A stretch of 64,000 nucleotides of DNA from Chitinophagales bacterium (GTDB lineage Bacteria > Bacteroidota > Bacteroidia > Chitinophagales > Saprospiraceae). How positions within the stretch are numbered: position 1 is the first letter of the stretch; each line of letters opens with the position of its first letter. The stretch is from contig JAAFJN010000016.1 of NCBI GenBank assembly GCA_013298845.1, positions 38,479-102,478 on the forward strand. Direction: 5' to 3'. Shown piece by piece: positions 18,676-27,619 of this stretch. A program made the translations under genes and the position numbers. Below the pieces are notes generated by a model, which was given only the letters and a program-made list of their open reading frames with translations, made no database searches and was not told where the DNA came from.

Positions 18676-19284
18676 ATGAAAGATATATTTCACCAAATCG
18701 CCGATTTATTCACCCAAAACCAGTCTAACGTGACGGCTGCCTGGCAGTTATTGGAAAAAGCCTACACCCAACCGGGCCGCCATTACCACAACCTGCACCA
18801 CATCGAACAGATGGTGAACGGGGCACACGAACGGCTGGTGGCCACCGAACAACCGGCATTGTTTATGGCTATTTTTTACCACGATGCCGTTTACCGCGCC
18901 TTGTCTTCCGAGAACGAAGAAAAAAGTGCCCTTTTGGCCCAACAAGCATTGCACGCACTGCAATTTCCCAACGAAATAATTGACCATTGTGCACAACTGA
19001 TTCTCGCCACCAAACGGCACTTACCAATTGATTACCCCCACGCCGGACTTTTGCTGGATTTGGACCTGGCTATTTTGGGCAGTTCGTGGGAGCATTACCT
19101 CGAATATACCCACCAAATTCGGCGTGAATACGCGATTTTCCCCAATATTTTATACAAACCGGGGCGTAAAAAAGTGTTGGAAAAATTTTTGGAACGACCT
19201 TTTATTTATCAAACCAATGCCTTCCGGCGAGATTTTGAACAAATAGCCCGCGCGAACATTCAGGCGGAAATTGAGTTATTGTAA
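18676..19284 (+). CDS. HD-domain metal-dependent phosphohydrolase-like protein
   Basis: A 202-residue cytoplasmic protein. The start at 18676 (MKDIFHQIADLF) avoids overlap with the divergent gene. The HD-type metal ligands are visible as HYHNLHHIEQM (about 35-45), FYHDAVY (about 67-73) and a later Asp (LLDLDLAIL, about 125). The sequence fits the COG4339 predicted HD-superfamily hydrolases. Substrates of that family are unknown. It is a single gene between two divergent or tandem units; the following TonB-receptor gene has its own regulated promoter. Confidence 0.82.
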   Translation: MKDIFHQIADLFTQNQSNVTAAWQLLEKAYTQPGRHYHNLHHIEQMVNGAHERLVATEQPALFMAIFYHDAVYRALSSENEEKSALLAQQALHALQFPNEIIDHCAQLILATKRHLPIDYPHAGLLLDLDLAILGSSWEHYLEYTHQIRREYAIFPNILYKPGRKKVLEKFLERPFIYQTNAFRRDFEQIARANIQAEIELL

Positions 19285-19287
19285 GCA

Positions 19288-19320
19288 TTAGACTAAAAAT
19301 AATTTTAGGTCAATCTAAAA
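19288..19320 (+). promoter_or_regulatory. DtxR/MntR-like operator before a TonB receptor
   Basis: A perfect inverted repeat TTTTAG-N6-CTAAAA spans 19303-19320, and a smaller palindrome TTAGACTAA lies at 19288-19296. The shape (TTAG...CTAA half-sites) resembles operators of the DtxR/IdeR/MntR metal-responsive repressors. It ends 7 nt before the -7 box, so a bound repressor would cover the -33 region. Confidence 0.6.
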
Positions 19321-19327
19321 ATATTAT

Positions 19328-19335
19328 TACCTTTG
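19328..19335 (+). promoter_or_regulatory. -7 promoter box TACCTTTG of the TonB-receptor gene
   Basis: TACCTTTG matches TAnnTTTG, 30 nt before the ATG at 19366. It would exclude the upstream in-frame ATG at 19333, which overlaps the promoter. Confidence 0.6.
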
Positions 19336-19365
19336 TTGAAAAATAGCATTACGCGCCATTGGGCT

Positions 19366-21588
19366 ATGAGAAATAACCGATTTTACACCTTTTTTCTAAT
19401 TTTTTGGGGCATTTCTCTGCAACTTTCGGCGCAGGGACAATCCACCATCCGCGTCGCGGACGCGCTCACCCGCGAACCATTGGCCGGGGCAACCATTCGC
19501 CTCGGGGCGCAGGGCGGCGGCTACACGGATACCGCCGGAGTGTTTGTGCTGCCACAACCAGTTACCGCCGAAATAACCATTAGTTACCCCGGCTATACCA
19601 CCTGGACGGGCGCTTTTTCGCCCCAGGTACTGCTGGAACCCGCCGATCAGTCATTGGCCGCCGTGGTGATTTCCGCCACCATGAAAGAAATCACCAAAGA
19701 AGCATCGCCCATTCCGGTGGAAGTGTATTCGCCGCGTTTTTTCCAAAAAAATGCCACCGCGACCTTTTTTGACGCCATGAACAGCGTCAACGGGGTGCGA
19801 CCCCAAATCACCTGTAACGTGTGCAATACGGGCAGCATCCAGATCAACGGGTTGGCCGGACCGTACACGATGGTGACCATTGACGGGATGCCCATTGTGA
19901 GCGGATTATCAACGGTGTACGGCCTGAGCGGGATTCCCAACGGCATCGTGGAGCGCATTGAGGTGGTCAAAGGCCCGGCATCTACCCTGTATGGCTCCGA
20001 AGCCGTGGGCGGCATGATTAATATTGTGACCAAAAATGCCCTGAACGCGCCAACGCTATACGCCGATGTGTTCGCCACTTCGGCGGCGGAGTACAACGTT
20101 GATGTGTCGGTGGCGGGCCGCCTCAAAAAGGCTTACACGATGGTGGGCGCGAATTTTTTTAATTTTCAAAAACGCCTCGACATCAACAACGATAACTTTA
20201 CGGATATGACCCTGCAACGGCGGTTTTCGGCGTTTAACAAATGGCATTTTGACCGTAAAAAAGACCGCGTGGCTTCGTTGGCGCTGCGCTACGTGGACGA
20301 GGAACGCTGGGGAGGCGAATTGAATTGGTCACCCGAATGGCGCGGCACCGACAGCATTTACGGCGAAAGCATTTTTACGCGCCGGGTGGAAGTATTGGGT
20401 CGTTATCAACTCCCCTGGGATGCCCAAAAAGTAATGCTGGATGTATCCTGGAACCGCCATTTTCAGGATTCCTACTACGGCATTACCCCTTATATTGCTT
20501 CGCAACAGGTGGGTTTTGCGCAACTGAGCGCACCGGTGAGCGTAAACGCCCGGCACGATGTGTTGTTGGGGGCGGCATACCGATTTACCGTTTACAACGA
20601 CAACACGCCGGCCACCAGCACCGCCGATGGTTTGCGCGATTTGCCCAATGTCACCACTTTGCCGGGGCTTTTTGTGCAGGATGAATTCAAAATTAACCAG
20701 CGCAATACCTTGTTATCGGGTTTGCGATACGACTACAACTCGGCCCACGGGCATATTCTGACGCCGCGCCTGAGTTGGAAATGGGCCGAAGATGCCCAAC
20801 ATATTTTGCGAGTAACGGCCGGATCGGGGTACCGGGTGGCCAATATTTTCACCGAAGACCACGCGGCCCTCACGGGTGCGCGCACGGTGGTGGTGGAAGA
20901 AAATTTGCGCCCCGAACGTTCCTGGAACACCAATATCAACTACGTAACCCGGTTTTTCCCGGCGCGAGCGGGGTACATTGGCCTCGATGCCAGCGCGTTT
21001 TTTACGCGTTTTTCGAACCAAATTGTCCCGGATTACCTCACCGACCCCGATAAAATTATATTTGCCAACTTGGATGGTTACGGTATTTCGGGCGGCGTAT
21101 CGGTAAACACGGATTTTAATTTTACCAATGGCATCAAAATTATGCTGGGGGCAACGGCCATGCAGGTGTACCGCGTGGAAGGTGGCGAGCGTTTACCACA
21201 ATTGTTCGCGCCGCCGTTATCGGGCACCTGGACGGCCACTTTTCCGGTCAAAAAATGGGGACTTAGCCTCGATTATACGGGTAACGTAAACGCCCCGATG
21301 CACTTGCCGGTTTTCCCCAACGACGAACGCCCGGCCAAATCGCCGTGGTACGCCATTCACAACGTACAGGTCACCAAAGAAATCATCCACGACGTGGAGT
21401 TGTACTTTGGGGTAAAAAACCTGTTTGGCTTTTATCCCAAAGGCAATATTATTTTGCGGGCATTTGACCCATTTGACAAAAACGTACACCTCAATAACCC
21501 GAATAACTTTACATTTGATCCGACCTACGCTTACGCGCCGATGCAACGGCAACGTTTGTTGGTGGGTATTCGCTGGAATGTGCATTAA
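19366..21588 (+). CDS. TonB-dependent receptor, probably metal-regulated
   Basis: A 740-residue outer-membrane receptor. The start at 19366 gives a signal peptide (FYTFFLIFWGISLQLSAQ) and lies downstream of the promoter. A carboxypeptidase-regulatory-like domain (about 22-90) is followed by a plug with CNVCNTGSIQINGLAGPYT, a Cys-X2-Cys segment seen in a subgroup of Bacteroidota receptors, and DGMPIVSGLSTVYGLSG. The barrel ends in LLVGIRWNVH. The DtxR-like operator suggests induction by iron or manganese starvation and therefore uptake of a metal complex; this is inference. The stop overlaps the start of a small exported protein by one base. Confidence 0.9.
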   Translation: MRNNRFYTFFLIFWGISLQLSAQGQSTIRVADALTREPLAGATIRLGAQGGGYTDTAGVFVLPQPVTAEITISYPGYTTWTGAFSPQVLLEPADQSLAAVVISATMKEITKEASPIPVEVYSPRFFQKNATATFFDAMNSVNGVRPQITCNVCNTGSIQINGLAGPYTMVTIDGMPIVSGLSTVYGLSGIPNGIVERIEVVKGPASTLYGSEAVGGMINIVTKNALNAPTLYADVFATSAAEYNVDVSVAGRLKKAYTMVGANFFNFQKRLDINNDNFTDMTLQRRFSAFNKWHFDRKKDRVASLALRYVDEERWGGELNWSPEWRGTDSIYGESIFTRRVEVLGRYQLPWDAQKVMLDVSWNRHFQDSYYGITPYIASQQVGFAQLSAPVSVNARHDVLLGAAYRFTVYNDNTPATSTADGLRDLPNVTTLPGLFVQDEFKINQRNTLLSGLRYDYNSAHGHILTPRLSWKWAEDAQHILRVTAGSGYRVANIFTEDHAALTGARTVVVEENLRPERSWNTNINYVTRFFPARAGYIGLDASAFFTRFSNQIVPDYLTDPDKIIFANLDGYGISGGVSVNTDFNFTNGIKIMLGATAMQVYRVEGGERLPQLFAPPLSGTWTATFPVKKWGLSLDYTGNVNAPMHLPVFPNDERPAKSPWYAIHNVQVTKEIIHDVELYFGVKNLFGFYPKGNIILRAFDPFDKNVHLNNPNNFTFDPTYAYAPMQRQRLLVGIRWNVH

Positions 21589-21926
21589 TGATGATAAAAT
21601 ACTGTTTTGTTTGGCTCCTGTTAGCCGCTCCGTTGGTGTCTTGGGCGCAACCGACGGCCCCGACCCGGCCGGTTTTCCGTTCGTCGGAGTTATTGTTATT
21701 GCGTTATGAGGCGGTGCGGGCCGTTCGTCCGGCGACATTGCCCATTTTTACGGGTTTAAAATTGGAAAAAAGTCCGGCGCTACACCCGATTTTTTTGCCG
21801 GAATGGCGTTCGGTGGATTTGCCGATTTTTTGCCGAATAGAACACGAAATGGGCAAAAAAATGCCCTTAATGGTAAAATTCAGATTGGGTTCGGTGGAAT
21901 ACGTGGATGCCTTGGAGGGAAAATAA
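21588..21926 (+). CDS. Small exported protein coupled to the TonB receptor
   Basis: A 112-residue protein with a signal peptide (YCFVWLLLAAPLVSWAQ). Its ATG overlaps the receptor's TAA stop (TAATG), so translation is probably coupled; a second ATG follows immediately. The mature part is basic and Pro-rich with no known motif (LLRYEAVRAVRPATLPIF). Being in the operon and exported, it may be a periplasmic or surface accessory of the receptor. I do not recognise the family. Confidence 0.65.
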   Translation: MMIKYCFVWLLLAAPLVSWAQPTAPTRPVFRSSELLLLRYEAVRAVRPATLPIFTGLKLEKSPALHPIFLPEWRSVDLPIFCRIEHEMGKKMPLMVKFRLGSVEYVDALEGK

Positions 21927-22171
21927 TTTTTGAAAAATGCGAAGCGGCCATTTTTTGACATAAATAGGAAAATTCGTACCCAACAATTTCGTTAGCAATG
22001 AGTTTGATAAAATAAAAAATAGTTTACAGCACATTGTAGGATATTTTTCCCAAATTTGTGCCTACAGTTTTCTCATCGCTTTTCCCTTTACAGTGCTACA
22101 AAATGAATGGCCTGAATATTACCCGTTTATTACATCAGGCAGAAGAGGGACGAGCATAACCAGAACGGATT

Positions 22172-24178
22172 ATGCAACCAAAAACGATCCAGTTTCCGAT
22201 CCGATACGTCCAACCCAAGTTGATGATTCTCTTGGTGGGTGTTTTCCTTTTTTTTCGCCCCGCCGTTGCGCAGGTGCCATTTACTTGTGAAGACCAGTTT
22301 TTTCTGACTTTCACCACCGATAATTCTGCTTCCCTCAACGAAGTAGTGATTGATCCGCAAACCAACGCCGTGTTTTTCCAAAGCATCAACAGCAACCTGT
22401 TGTATGGTGTGAATGCTGCGGGTTACCGCTCGGTCGACAATTACATATATTGTATTGACCCGGGCACCCGCAACCTGATCCGGCTCGATGCCAATGGTTC
22501 CGCGACGGTCCTGAAAGCGTTGCCATTGGATAATTTTACGGCATATTTTGCCGGTGACGTTACGCCCGATGGCAAATATTTGGTACTGATTGGTACGGTA
22601 AGTTTTTCCAACGGGGTGTCGTTTGCCAGTGAATTGGTAAAAGTGGACCTCGAAGACCCCAACTACGGTGTTACGACCATTGACATGAATACCAACGCCC
22701 AAATTCTTGATATTGCGTTCCACCCTACCACCGAAGTATTGTACGGTTATGATTCCAACGCGCAGGAACTGGTGCGTATTAACATCAATACCGGTGCGGT
22801 ATCGTCGCCGTTTCCTTCGCAATCGGCCCCCGTCACCACCGGCGCGTTGTTTTTTGACGCTTACGGTAATCTGTTTGCCTACGGCAGCACGAGTGCTTTT
22901 GGCGACCAAAATCGGCTTTTTGAAATTAATCCCGAAACCGGAGCCGCAACTTTACTTATTTCGGGTCAACCTGCTTCGTCTTCCGATGGTTGTTCTTGCC
23001 CGTACACGGTAGAATTGCGCAAAACGGTGGAGCCGGAAACATCGGCACCTTGTTCGGATATTGAATACACTTTTGAATTTGTGAATACTTCGCGTCGCCC
23101 GCATTTGGGGATGCGTTTTGAAGATGTGTTGCCACCCGGTTTTACCTTTGTCAGCGTAAAAAGCAACCCTTTAAACGGCAATGTACTGAGTCAGGCGGGT
23201 GATGATTTTTTCTTGTTGGATAATTTTAGTTTGCCCGAGGGGATTCACAAAATCACGATTGTGGTGAACACCGGCAATGTAGGCCCGGGGGTGTACGCCA
23301 ACCAAGCCGTATTGTACAATTTGCCCTCTTCTTTGGGTGGAGAACGGTTATCCGATAACCCCAAAACGCTGATTAAAGGTGATAGTACGCGGGTAACAAT
23401 TATTGGTTTGCCGCTCGATAATGTGGATGTGGTAACGGCATTGTGCAATAATGTCCCCGAATTGGTGCTCGACGGATCGCAGTACGCGGGTACATTGGCC
23501 AATCAGGTCACCTACAAGTGGTCCGACGGCAGCAGCAATTCCACATTTACGGTGGATATGCCCGGCACGTACGACCTGACGTTGTATTTCGGTTGTGACT
23601 CTACCCGCGTTTCTTTTGATGTGGTCGCGTCGTCCATCAGCGTTGAACTGGCCCAAACGTATTTTACCATCGCCCTCGGTGACAGCATTATGCTGGAGGC
23701 AACGGCGACCAATACCGGGAATTTTACCCAGTATCAGTGGAACAGCGAAGAATCGTCGTCTATTCGGTGCCTTACTTGCCCGGAAACCATTGCGCGGCCT
23801 TTTAACGACCAAATTTACACCATGCAGGTAGAAAACGAATTGGGTTGTATTGATACCGTACAGGCGCGGGTAACGGTGCTCAAAGACCGGAATATTTATT
23901 TCCCAAATGTCTTTACCCCCGATAGTGGTGACGAAAACAGCGCGTTTTACGGGTTCGGATCGCCGTTTACCACCACCAATTATTTTTCCATTTTCTCCCG
24001 GTGGGGCGAAAAACTCTACGAAACCCGCGGTGCCTTGCTCAATGATATGTCGTTGGGCTGGGATGGTACGTACCGGGGCAAAGACATGCAACCCGGTGTT
24101 TATATCTGGATGGCAGAAGTACTGTTTCTGGATGGAACCAAAGCCTTTTACACCGGCGATGTTACGTTGATTCGGTAG
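22172..24178 (+). CDS. Surface protein with DUF11-like and gliding-motility C-terminal domains
   Basis: A 668-residue exported protein; the hydrophobic leader is LMILLVGVFLFFRPAVAQ, and an internal ATG at 22223 would give a shorter, more typical signal peptide. Residues about 35-265 look like a beta-propeller (VIDPQTNAVFFQSIN, YGYDSNAQELVRININTGAV). A DUF11-like domain follows (VEPETSAPCSDIEYTFEFVN, about 280-400), then Ig/PKD-like segments. From about 570 (IYFPNVFTPDSGDENSAFYG) to YTGDVTLIR there is a gliding-motility C-terminal domain for type B T9SS sorting. The ligand is unknown. No clear -7 box was found in the 245 nt upstream. Confidence 0.85.
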   Translation: MQPKTIQFPIRYVQPKLMILLVGVFLFFRPAVAQVPFTCEDQFFLTFTTDNSASLNEVVIDPQTNAVFFQSINSNLLYGVNAAGYRSVDNYIYCIDPGTRNLIRLDANGSATVLKALPLDNFTAYFAGDVTPDGKYLVLIGTVSFSNGVSFASELVKVDLEDPNYGVTTIDMNTNAQILDIAFHPTTEVLYGYDSNAQELVRININTGAVSSPFPSQSAPVTTGALFFDAYGNLFAYGSTSAFGDQNRLFEINPETGAATLLISGQPASSSDGCSCPYTVELRKTVEPETSAPCSDIEYTFEFVNTSRRPHLGMRFEDVLPPGFTFVSVKSNPLNGNVLSQAGDDFFLLDNFSLPEGIHKITIVVNTGNVGPGVYANQAVLYNLPSSLGGERLSDNPKTLIKGDSTRVTIIGLPLDNVDVVTALCNNVPELVLDGSQYAGTLANQVTYKWSDGSSNSTFTVDMPGTYDLTLYFGCDSTRVSFDVVASSISVELAQTYFTIALGDSIMLEATATNTGNFTQYQWNSEESSSIRCLTCPETIARPFNDQIYTMQVENELGCIDTVQARVTVLKDRNIYFPNVFTPDSGDENSAFYGFGSPFTTTNYFSIFSRWGEKLYETRGALLNDMSLGWDGTYRGKDMQPGVYIWMAEVLFLDGTKAFYTGDVTLIR

Positions 24179-24186
24179 GTAACCCT

Positions 24187-24194
24187 TACCTTTG
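24187..24194 (+). promoter_or_regulatory. -7 promoter box TACCTTTG of the E1 gene
   Basis: TACCTTTG matches TAnnTTTG, with TTG at the expected -33 distance inside the end of the preceding gene, and the ATG 31 nt downstream. It supports the start at 24225. Confidence 0.6.
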
Positions 24195-24224
24195 CGCGCT
24201 TTTTCAAATAAAACTCATTTTTGT

Positions 24225-26222
24225 ATGTCCACCACCGCCAAATCAGCGATTAAATACAGTAAAAAAGGATTTGATAACGATACGCTCCTGCATTTGTACG
24301 AGCAATTAGCCAAGCCCCGCCTGATCGAAGAAAAAATGCTCAATCTGTTGCGCCAGGGCAAAATTTCCAAGTGGTTTAGTGGCATTGGCCAGGAAGCCAT
24401 TGCCGTGGGCGCCGCCTGTGCATTGCTTCCCGACGAAGTGATTTTTACCATGCACCGCAATTTGGGCGTGTTCACCGCGCGCGAAATGCCTCTTGATCGG
24501 ATGTTTTGCCAATGGCAGGGCAAACGCCTCGGTTATACCAAAGCCCGCGACCGCTCCTTTCACTTTGGGGCAATGGAACACAGTATTGTGGGTATGATTT
24601 CGCATTTGGGACCACAATTGTCGTTGGCGGCCGGGGTAGCAATGGCCCACAAACTCCGTCAGGAAGGCCGCGTTTCACTGGCATTCACGGGCGAAGGCGC
24701 AACCAGTCAGGGCGAATTCCACGAAGCACTCAACGTGGCTTCCGTGTGGAAATTACCCGTCATTTTTGTGATCGAAAACAACGGTTACGGCCTCTCCACC
24801 CGCCCGTCGGAGCAGTACGCCTGCAAAGACCTCGTGGACCGCGCCGTGGGATATGGCATGCGCTCGGCCAAAATTGACGGCAACAACATCCTCGAAGTGT
24901 ACAATACCATTCGGAAAGTAGCCGCCGAAATGCGCGACAACCCGGAGCCTTTCCTGCTCGAATGCGTCACGTTCCGCATGCGCGGCCACGAAGAAGCCAG
25001 CGGTACCAAATACGTTCCGCAGGAACTCATGGACGAATGGGCTCAAAAAGATCCTTTGGAGAATTTTGAACGCTGGCTAATGAGCGAAGGCATTTTAACC
25101 GAAAATTACGCCGAAAACATTCGCAAAAAATACAAAACCGCCATTGCCGACGCGGTGGAAGTGATGTTTAACGAACCGGAACCCGTACCCGATACCGAAG
25201 AAGAACTCAACGATGTGTACGCACCCCACGATGGCCGTGCCGTTGCGCCCACGGGTGCCGCGCGCGAATTGCGCTTCATTGACGCTATTTCCGAAGGGAT
25301 GCGCATTTCCATGCAACGCCACCCCGAATTGGTGCTCATGGGACAAGATATTGCCGATTACGGCGGCGTGTTTAAAATCACCCAAGGTTTTACCGATGAA
25401 TTTGGCAAAGCCCGCGTGCGCAATACGCCACTGTGCGAAAGTGCCATCGTGGGGATCAGCCTCGGCATGGCGTTAAAAGGAATGAAATCAATGGTAGAAA
25501 TGCAGTTCGCCGATTTTGTGACCTGCGGTTTTAACCAAATCATCAATAACCTCGCCAAACTGCACTGGCGTTGGGGCCAAACCGCCGACGTGGTGGTGCG
25601 GATGCCAACGGGCGGCGGTACCGGAGCGGGGCCGTTCCACTCCCAGTCGAACGAAGCCTGGTTTACCCACACGCCCGGTCTGAAAGTGGTGTTCCCCAGC
25701 ACGCCCTACGACGCCAAAGGTTTGTTGATCGCGGCGTTTAATGACCCCAATCCGGTGATGTTTTTTGAACACAAAGCCCTCTACCGCTCGGAAGCAGGCC
25801 AGGTACCGGAAGGATATTACACCGTAGAAATTGGCAAAGCCCGGCAGGTGCGCACCGGCAGCGATGTAAGTATTATCACCTACGGTATGGGGGTTCGGTG
25901 GGCCGAAAAAGTAGCCACTGACCTGGAATTAGACGCCGATATTGTGGATTTACGTTCATTGGTGCCGCTGGATTACGAAGCCATTGCGGCATCGGTGAAA
26001 CGGACAAACCGCGTTTTGATCCTCCACGAAGATACCATGTTTGGCGGTTTGGGCGGCGAAATTGCAGCCTGGATCACCGAAAACCTGTTTGAATACCTGG
26101 ATGCACCAGTGCTGCGGGCCGCCAGTTTGGATACGCCCGTGCCTTTTGCCATTCCATTAGAGCAGAACTTTTTCCCGCTGGAGCGCATGAAAACGCAGTT
26201 GAACAAGTTGATGGCGTATTAG
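24225..26222 (+). CDS. Single-chain 2-oxoacid dehydrogenase E1 (alpha-beta fusion)
   Basis: A 665-residue cytoplasmic enzyme that decarboxylates a 2-oxoacid with thiamine diphosphate and hands the acyl group to E2. Residues about 15-330 are the alpha part, with the TPP motif GEGATSQGEFHEALNVASV ending in IENNGYG. Residues about 350-665 are the beta part (RFIDAISEGM, HPELVLMGQDIADYGG, FADFVTCGFNQIINNLAK, ILHEDTMFGGLGGE). Fused E1 chains are common in Bacteroidota and are annotated as pyruvate or branched-chain 2-oxoacid dehydrogenase; the substrate cannot be fixed here. No E2 or E3 gene is adjacent. Confidence 0.92.
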   Translation: MSTTAKSAIKYSKKGFDNDTLLHLYEQLAKPRLIEEKMLNLLRQGKISKWFSGIGQEAIAVGAACALLPDEVIFTMHRNLGVFTAREMPLDRMFCQWQGKRLGYTKARDRSFHFGAMEHSIVGMISHLGPQLSLAAGVAMAHKLRQEGRVSLAFTGEGATSQGEFHEALNVASVWKLPVIFVIENNGYGLSTRPSEQYACKDLVDRAVGYGMRSAKIDGNNILEVYNTIRKVAAEMRDNPEPFLLECVTFRMRGHEEASGTKYVPQELMDEWAQKDPLENFERWLMSEGILTENYAENIRKKYKTAIADAVEVMFNEPEPVPDTEEELNDVYAPHDGRAVAPTGAARELRFIDAISEGMRISMQRHPELVLMGQDIADYGGVFKITQGFTDEFGKARVRNTPLCESAIVGISLGMALKGMKSMVEMQFADFVTCGFNQIINNLAKLHWRWGQTADVVVRMPTGGGTGAGPFHSQSNEAWFTHTPGLKVVFPSTPYDAKGLLIAAFNDPNPVMFFEHKALYRSEAGQVPEGYYTVEIGKARQVRTGSDVSIITYGMGVRWAEKVATDLELDADIVDLRSLVPLDYEAIAASVKRTNRVLILHEDTMFGGLGGEIAAWITENLFEYLDAPVLRAASLDTPVPFAIPLEQNFFPLERMKTQLNKLMAY

Positions 26223-26294
26223 ACCTTAGACCGGAGACAAAAGACCTCAGACTTTGGACATGAAGACCTTGGACAAAAGACCTTAGACGGTGGG
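26221..26294 (+). repeat. Degenerate tandem repeat, unit about 14-21 bp, four copies
   Basis: Four imperfect copies of AGACCTTAGAC/AGACCTCAGAC/AGACCTTGGAC with variable AAA-rich spacers follow directly on the E1 stop codon. An inverted copy lies at 26651-26685. No gene is seen between them. Confidence 0.7.
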
Positions 26295-26591
26295 ACAATG
26301 ATACTGTACAAAAGTGTGCCGCACCGCTTATGAGCACTAGAAATATCTATGTGAATTTCGGCTATCGCTCAACACCGTGGTTTTTTGATATATGATTGAT
26401 GATGTATGATAGCAGATAGCAGAAGTAATCAAAAAACTCTTCACTATTCACTCTACACTATTCACTCCCAACCCTGCTCGCGCGAAATTGCAGTTCGGGT
26501 GAAACGATCAGCGCGGCTGTGCCGCAAGCGTAGCCACCGGCATTTTGAGATAAGCGCGTAAGACGTAATATTTTCAACCAAAAACAAAAAT
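26295..26591. other. Non-coding interval with short direct repeats
   Basis: There is no supported gene. The stretch contains direct repeats of TTCACTATTCACTCTACAC type around 26442-26468 and otherwise unremarkable sequence; the terminator follows. Confidence 0.5.
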
Positions 26592-26626
26592 GGGATTTTT
26601 TGCGCCATGCAAAAAATCCCTTTTTT
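26592..26626. terminator. Perfect bidirectional intrinsic terminator
   Basis: Twelve-base arms GGGATTTTTTGC and GCAAAAAATCCC enclose the loop GCCAT, followed by TTTTTT on the plus strand and preceded by an A-rich run giving T residues on the minus strand. It separates the E1 gene from the convergent gene at 26703. Confidence 0.85.
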
Positions 26627-26650
26627 CATTTATAACAACCCCTTAAACAA

Positions 26651-26685
26651 TGTCTTTTGTCTAAAATCTATCGTCTGAGGTCTCG
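26651..26685 (-). repeat. Inverted copy of the 26221-26294 repeat
   Basis: Read on the minus strand this contains AGACCTCAGAC and AGACAAAAGACA, the same words as the tandem repeat at 26221-26294, in opposite orientation at the other end of the intergenic region. Confidence 0.6.
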
Positions 26686-26702
26686 TTTTTAGTCTCAAAA
26701 AA

Positions 26703-27356
26703 TTAATTCTGGGCCGTGAGTATTACCGCCGCCTGCTGGGCTTGTGGTGCGTTTTTCCAATCTTCGGTGACTTCTTTAACCGCCGAAGTAGCATTCACCG
26801 TGCGAACCGACAATGGAGCGATGCCCAAAATTTGGTTACCTTCGATACCGTTGGTGATATAGTCTTTTGACCAATTTACGCTGAACTCGCTGATGGTTAC
26901 TTCCAAGGTTTCGCTGATGGTCGCCGAAGCCATTGTAGTTGGATTTACACCGGCGATGCAACGCGTTTGGATATGGTTGCCATTTTTGTCAAAAACGGCG
27001 ATATTGTACGTTTTGTACTGGCGGGCAAAATTACGACCGGTGTTAAAAATAACGGCGTAGTGCGTTTCCGTTTCAAAAGCCGCGATGGGTTCAGGATAAA
27101 CGGGCATGCGGTTTTCGGTGGCGTTTTCTTCGAGGCTGGGCAGGAAACCGTAATATTCCCATGCAAGGCGAGTGGCTTTCGTTACCGGCGCTTTGGCGGC
27201 GCGGTTTTCCAATTGCTGTTGCAAAGATTCAGTGCCTAAGGTATATGGCAAAGATGCTTTTGGGAACTGCTGGAAAAAATCGGCGAAGGTTACTTCCTGA
27301 GCGGTAACTGTTGCTGAAAAAACGAGCGTTGCGATGATGATAATTGCGTGCTTCAT
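26703..27356 (-). CDS. Secreted protein of unknown function
   Basis: A 217-residue protein with a signal peptide (MKHAIIIIATLVFSATVTAQ). The mature protein has a Tyr-rich middle (WEYYGFLPSLEENA) and beta-rich second half (HYAVIFNTGRNFARQYKTYN, TISETLEVTISEFSV). No known domain or active site is recognised. It runs towards the bidirectional terminator at 26592 and is separated from the next minus-strand gene by a strong terminator at 27547, so it is monocistronic. Confidence 0.75.
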   Translation of the reverse strand: MKHAIIIIATLVFSATVTAQEVTFADFFQQFPKASLPYTLGTESLQQQLENRAAKAPVTKATRLAWEYYGFLPSLEENATENRMPVYPEPIAAFETETHYAVIFNTGRNFARQYKTYNIAVFDKNGNHIQTRCIAGVNPTTMASATISETLEVTISEFSVNWSKDYITNGIEGNQILGIAPLSVRTVNATSAVKEVTEDWKNAPQAQQAAVILTAQN

Positions 27357-27546
27357 GGTGTGTAATCGTTGTTGTTGGGAGGTAATTTAGATTAAAATGT
27401 ATGCGTGTAATCGGTATCAATATAATATACTAAAACCGTGCCAAACTCTCAACAACCCATTCAAGACGCGTTTTTTCGCCAATGATTACACCTTTTAGGG
27501 TATATTTTTTCAAAAAAAATGCATACCGTGGTTTTTTCAAAAAAGC

Positions 27547-27594
27547 CCAAAAAAAAGCCGGGTAAATCAACCTGAAAGTTGAAATACCCGGCTT
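27547..27594 (-). terminator. Strong intrinsic terminator of the DUF4783 gene
   Basis: On the minus strand AAGCCGGGTA and TACCCGGCTT form the stem, with an inner TCAAC/GTTGA pairing, followed by a run of eight T residues. It starts about 25 nt after the stop at 27620. Confidence 0.85.
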
Positions 27595-27619
27595 GTACAC
27601 CACTCCGAAGAGAGAGAAA

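Noticed and set aside
22020..22075. Possible TGTAGG/CCTACA hairpin before the gene at 22172
   Set aside because: Only six base pairs with a loop of more than 15 nt and no supporting promoter or T-run.
22130..22909. Minus-strand open frame of 259 codons
   Set aside because: It is antisense to the surface-protein gene at 22172-24178, with no family resemblance.
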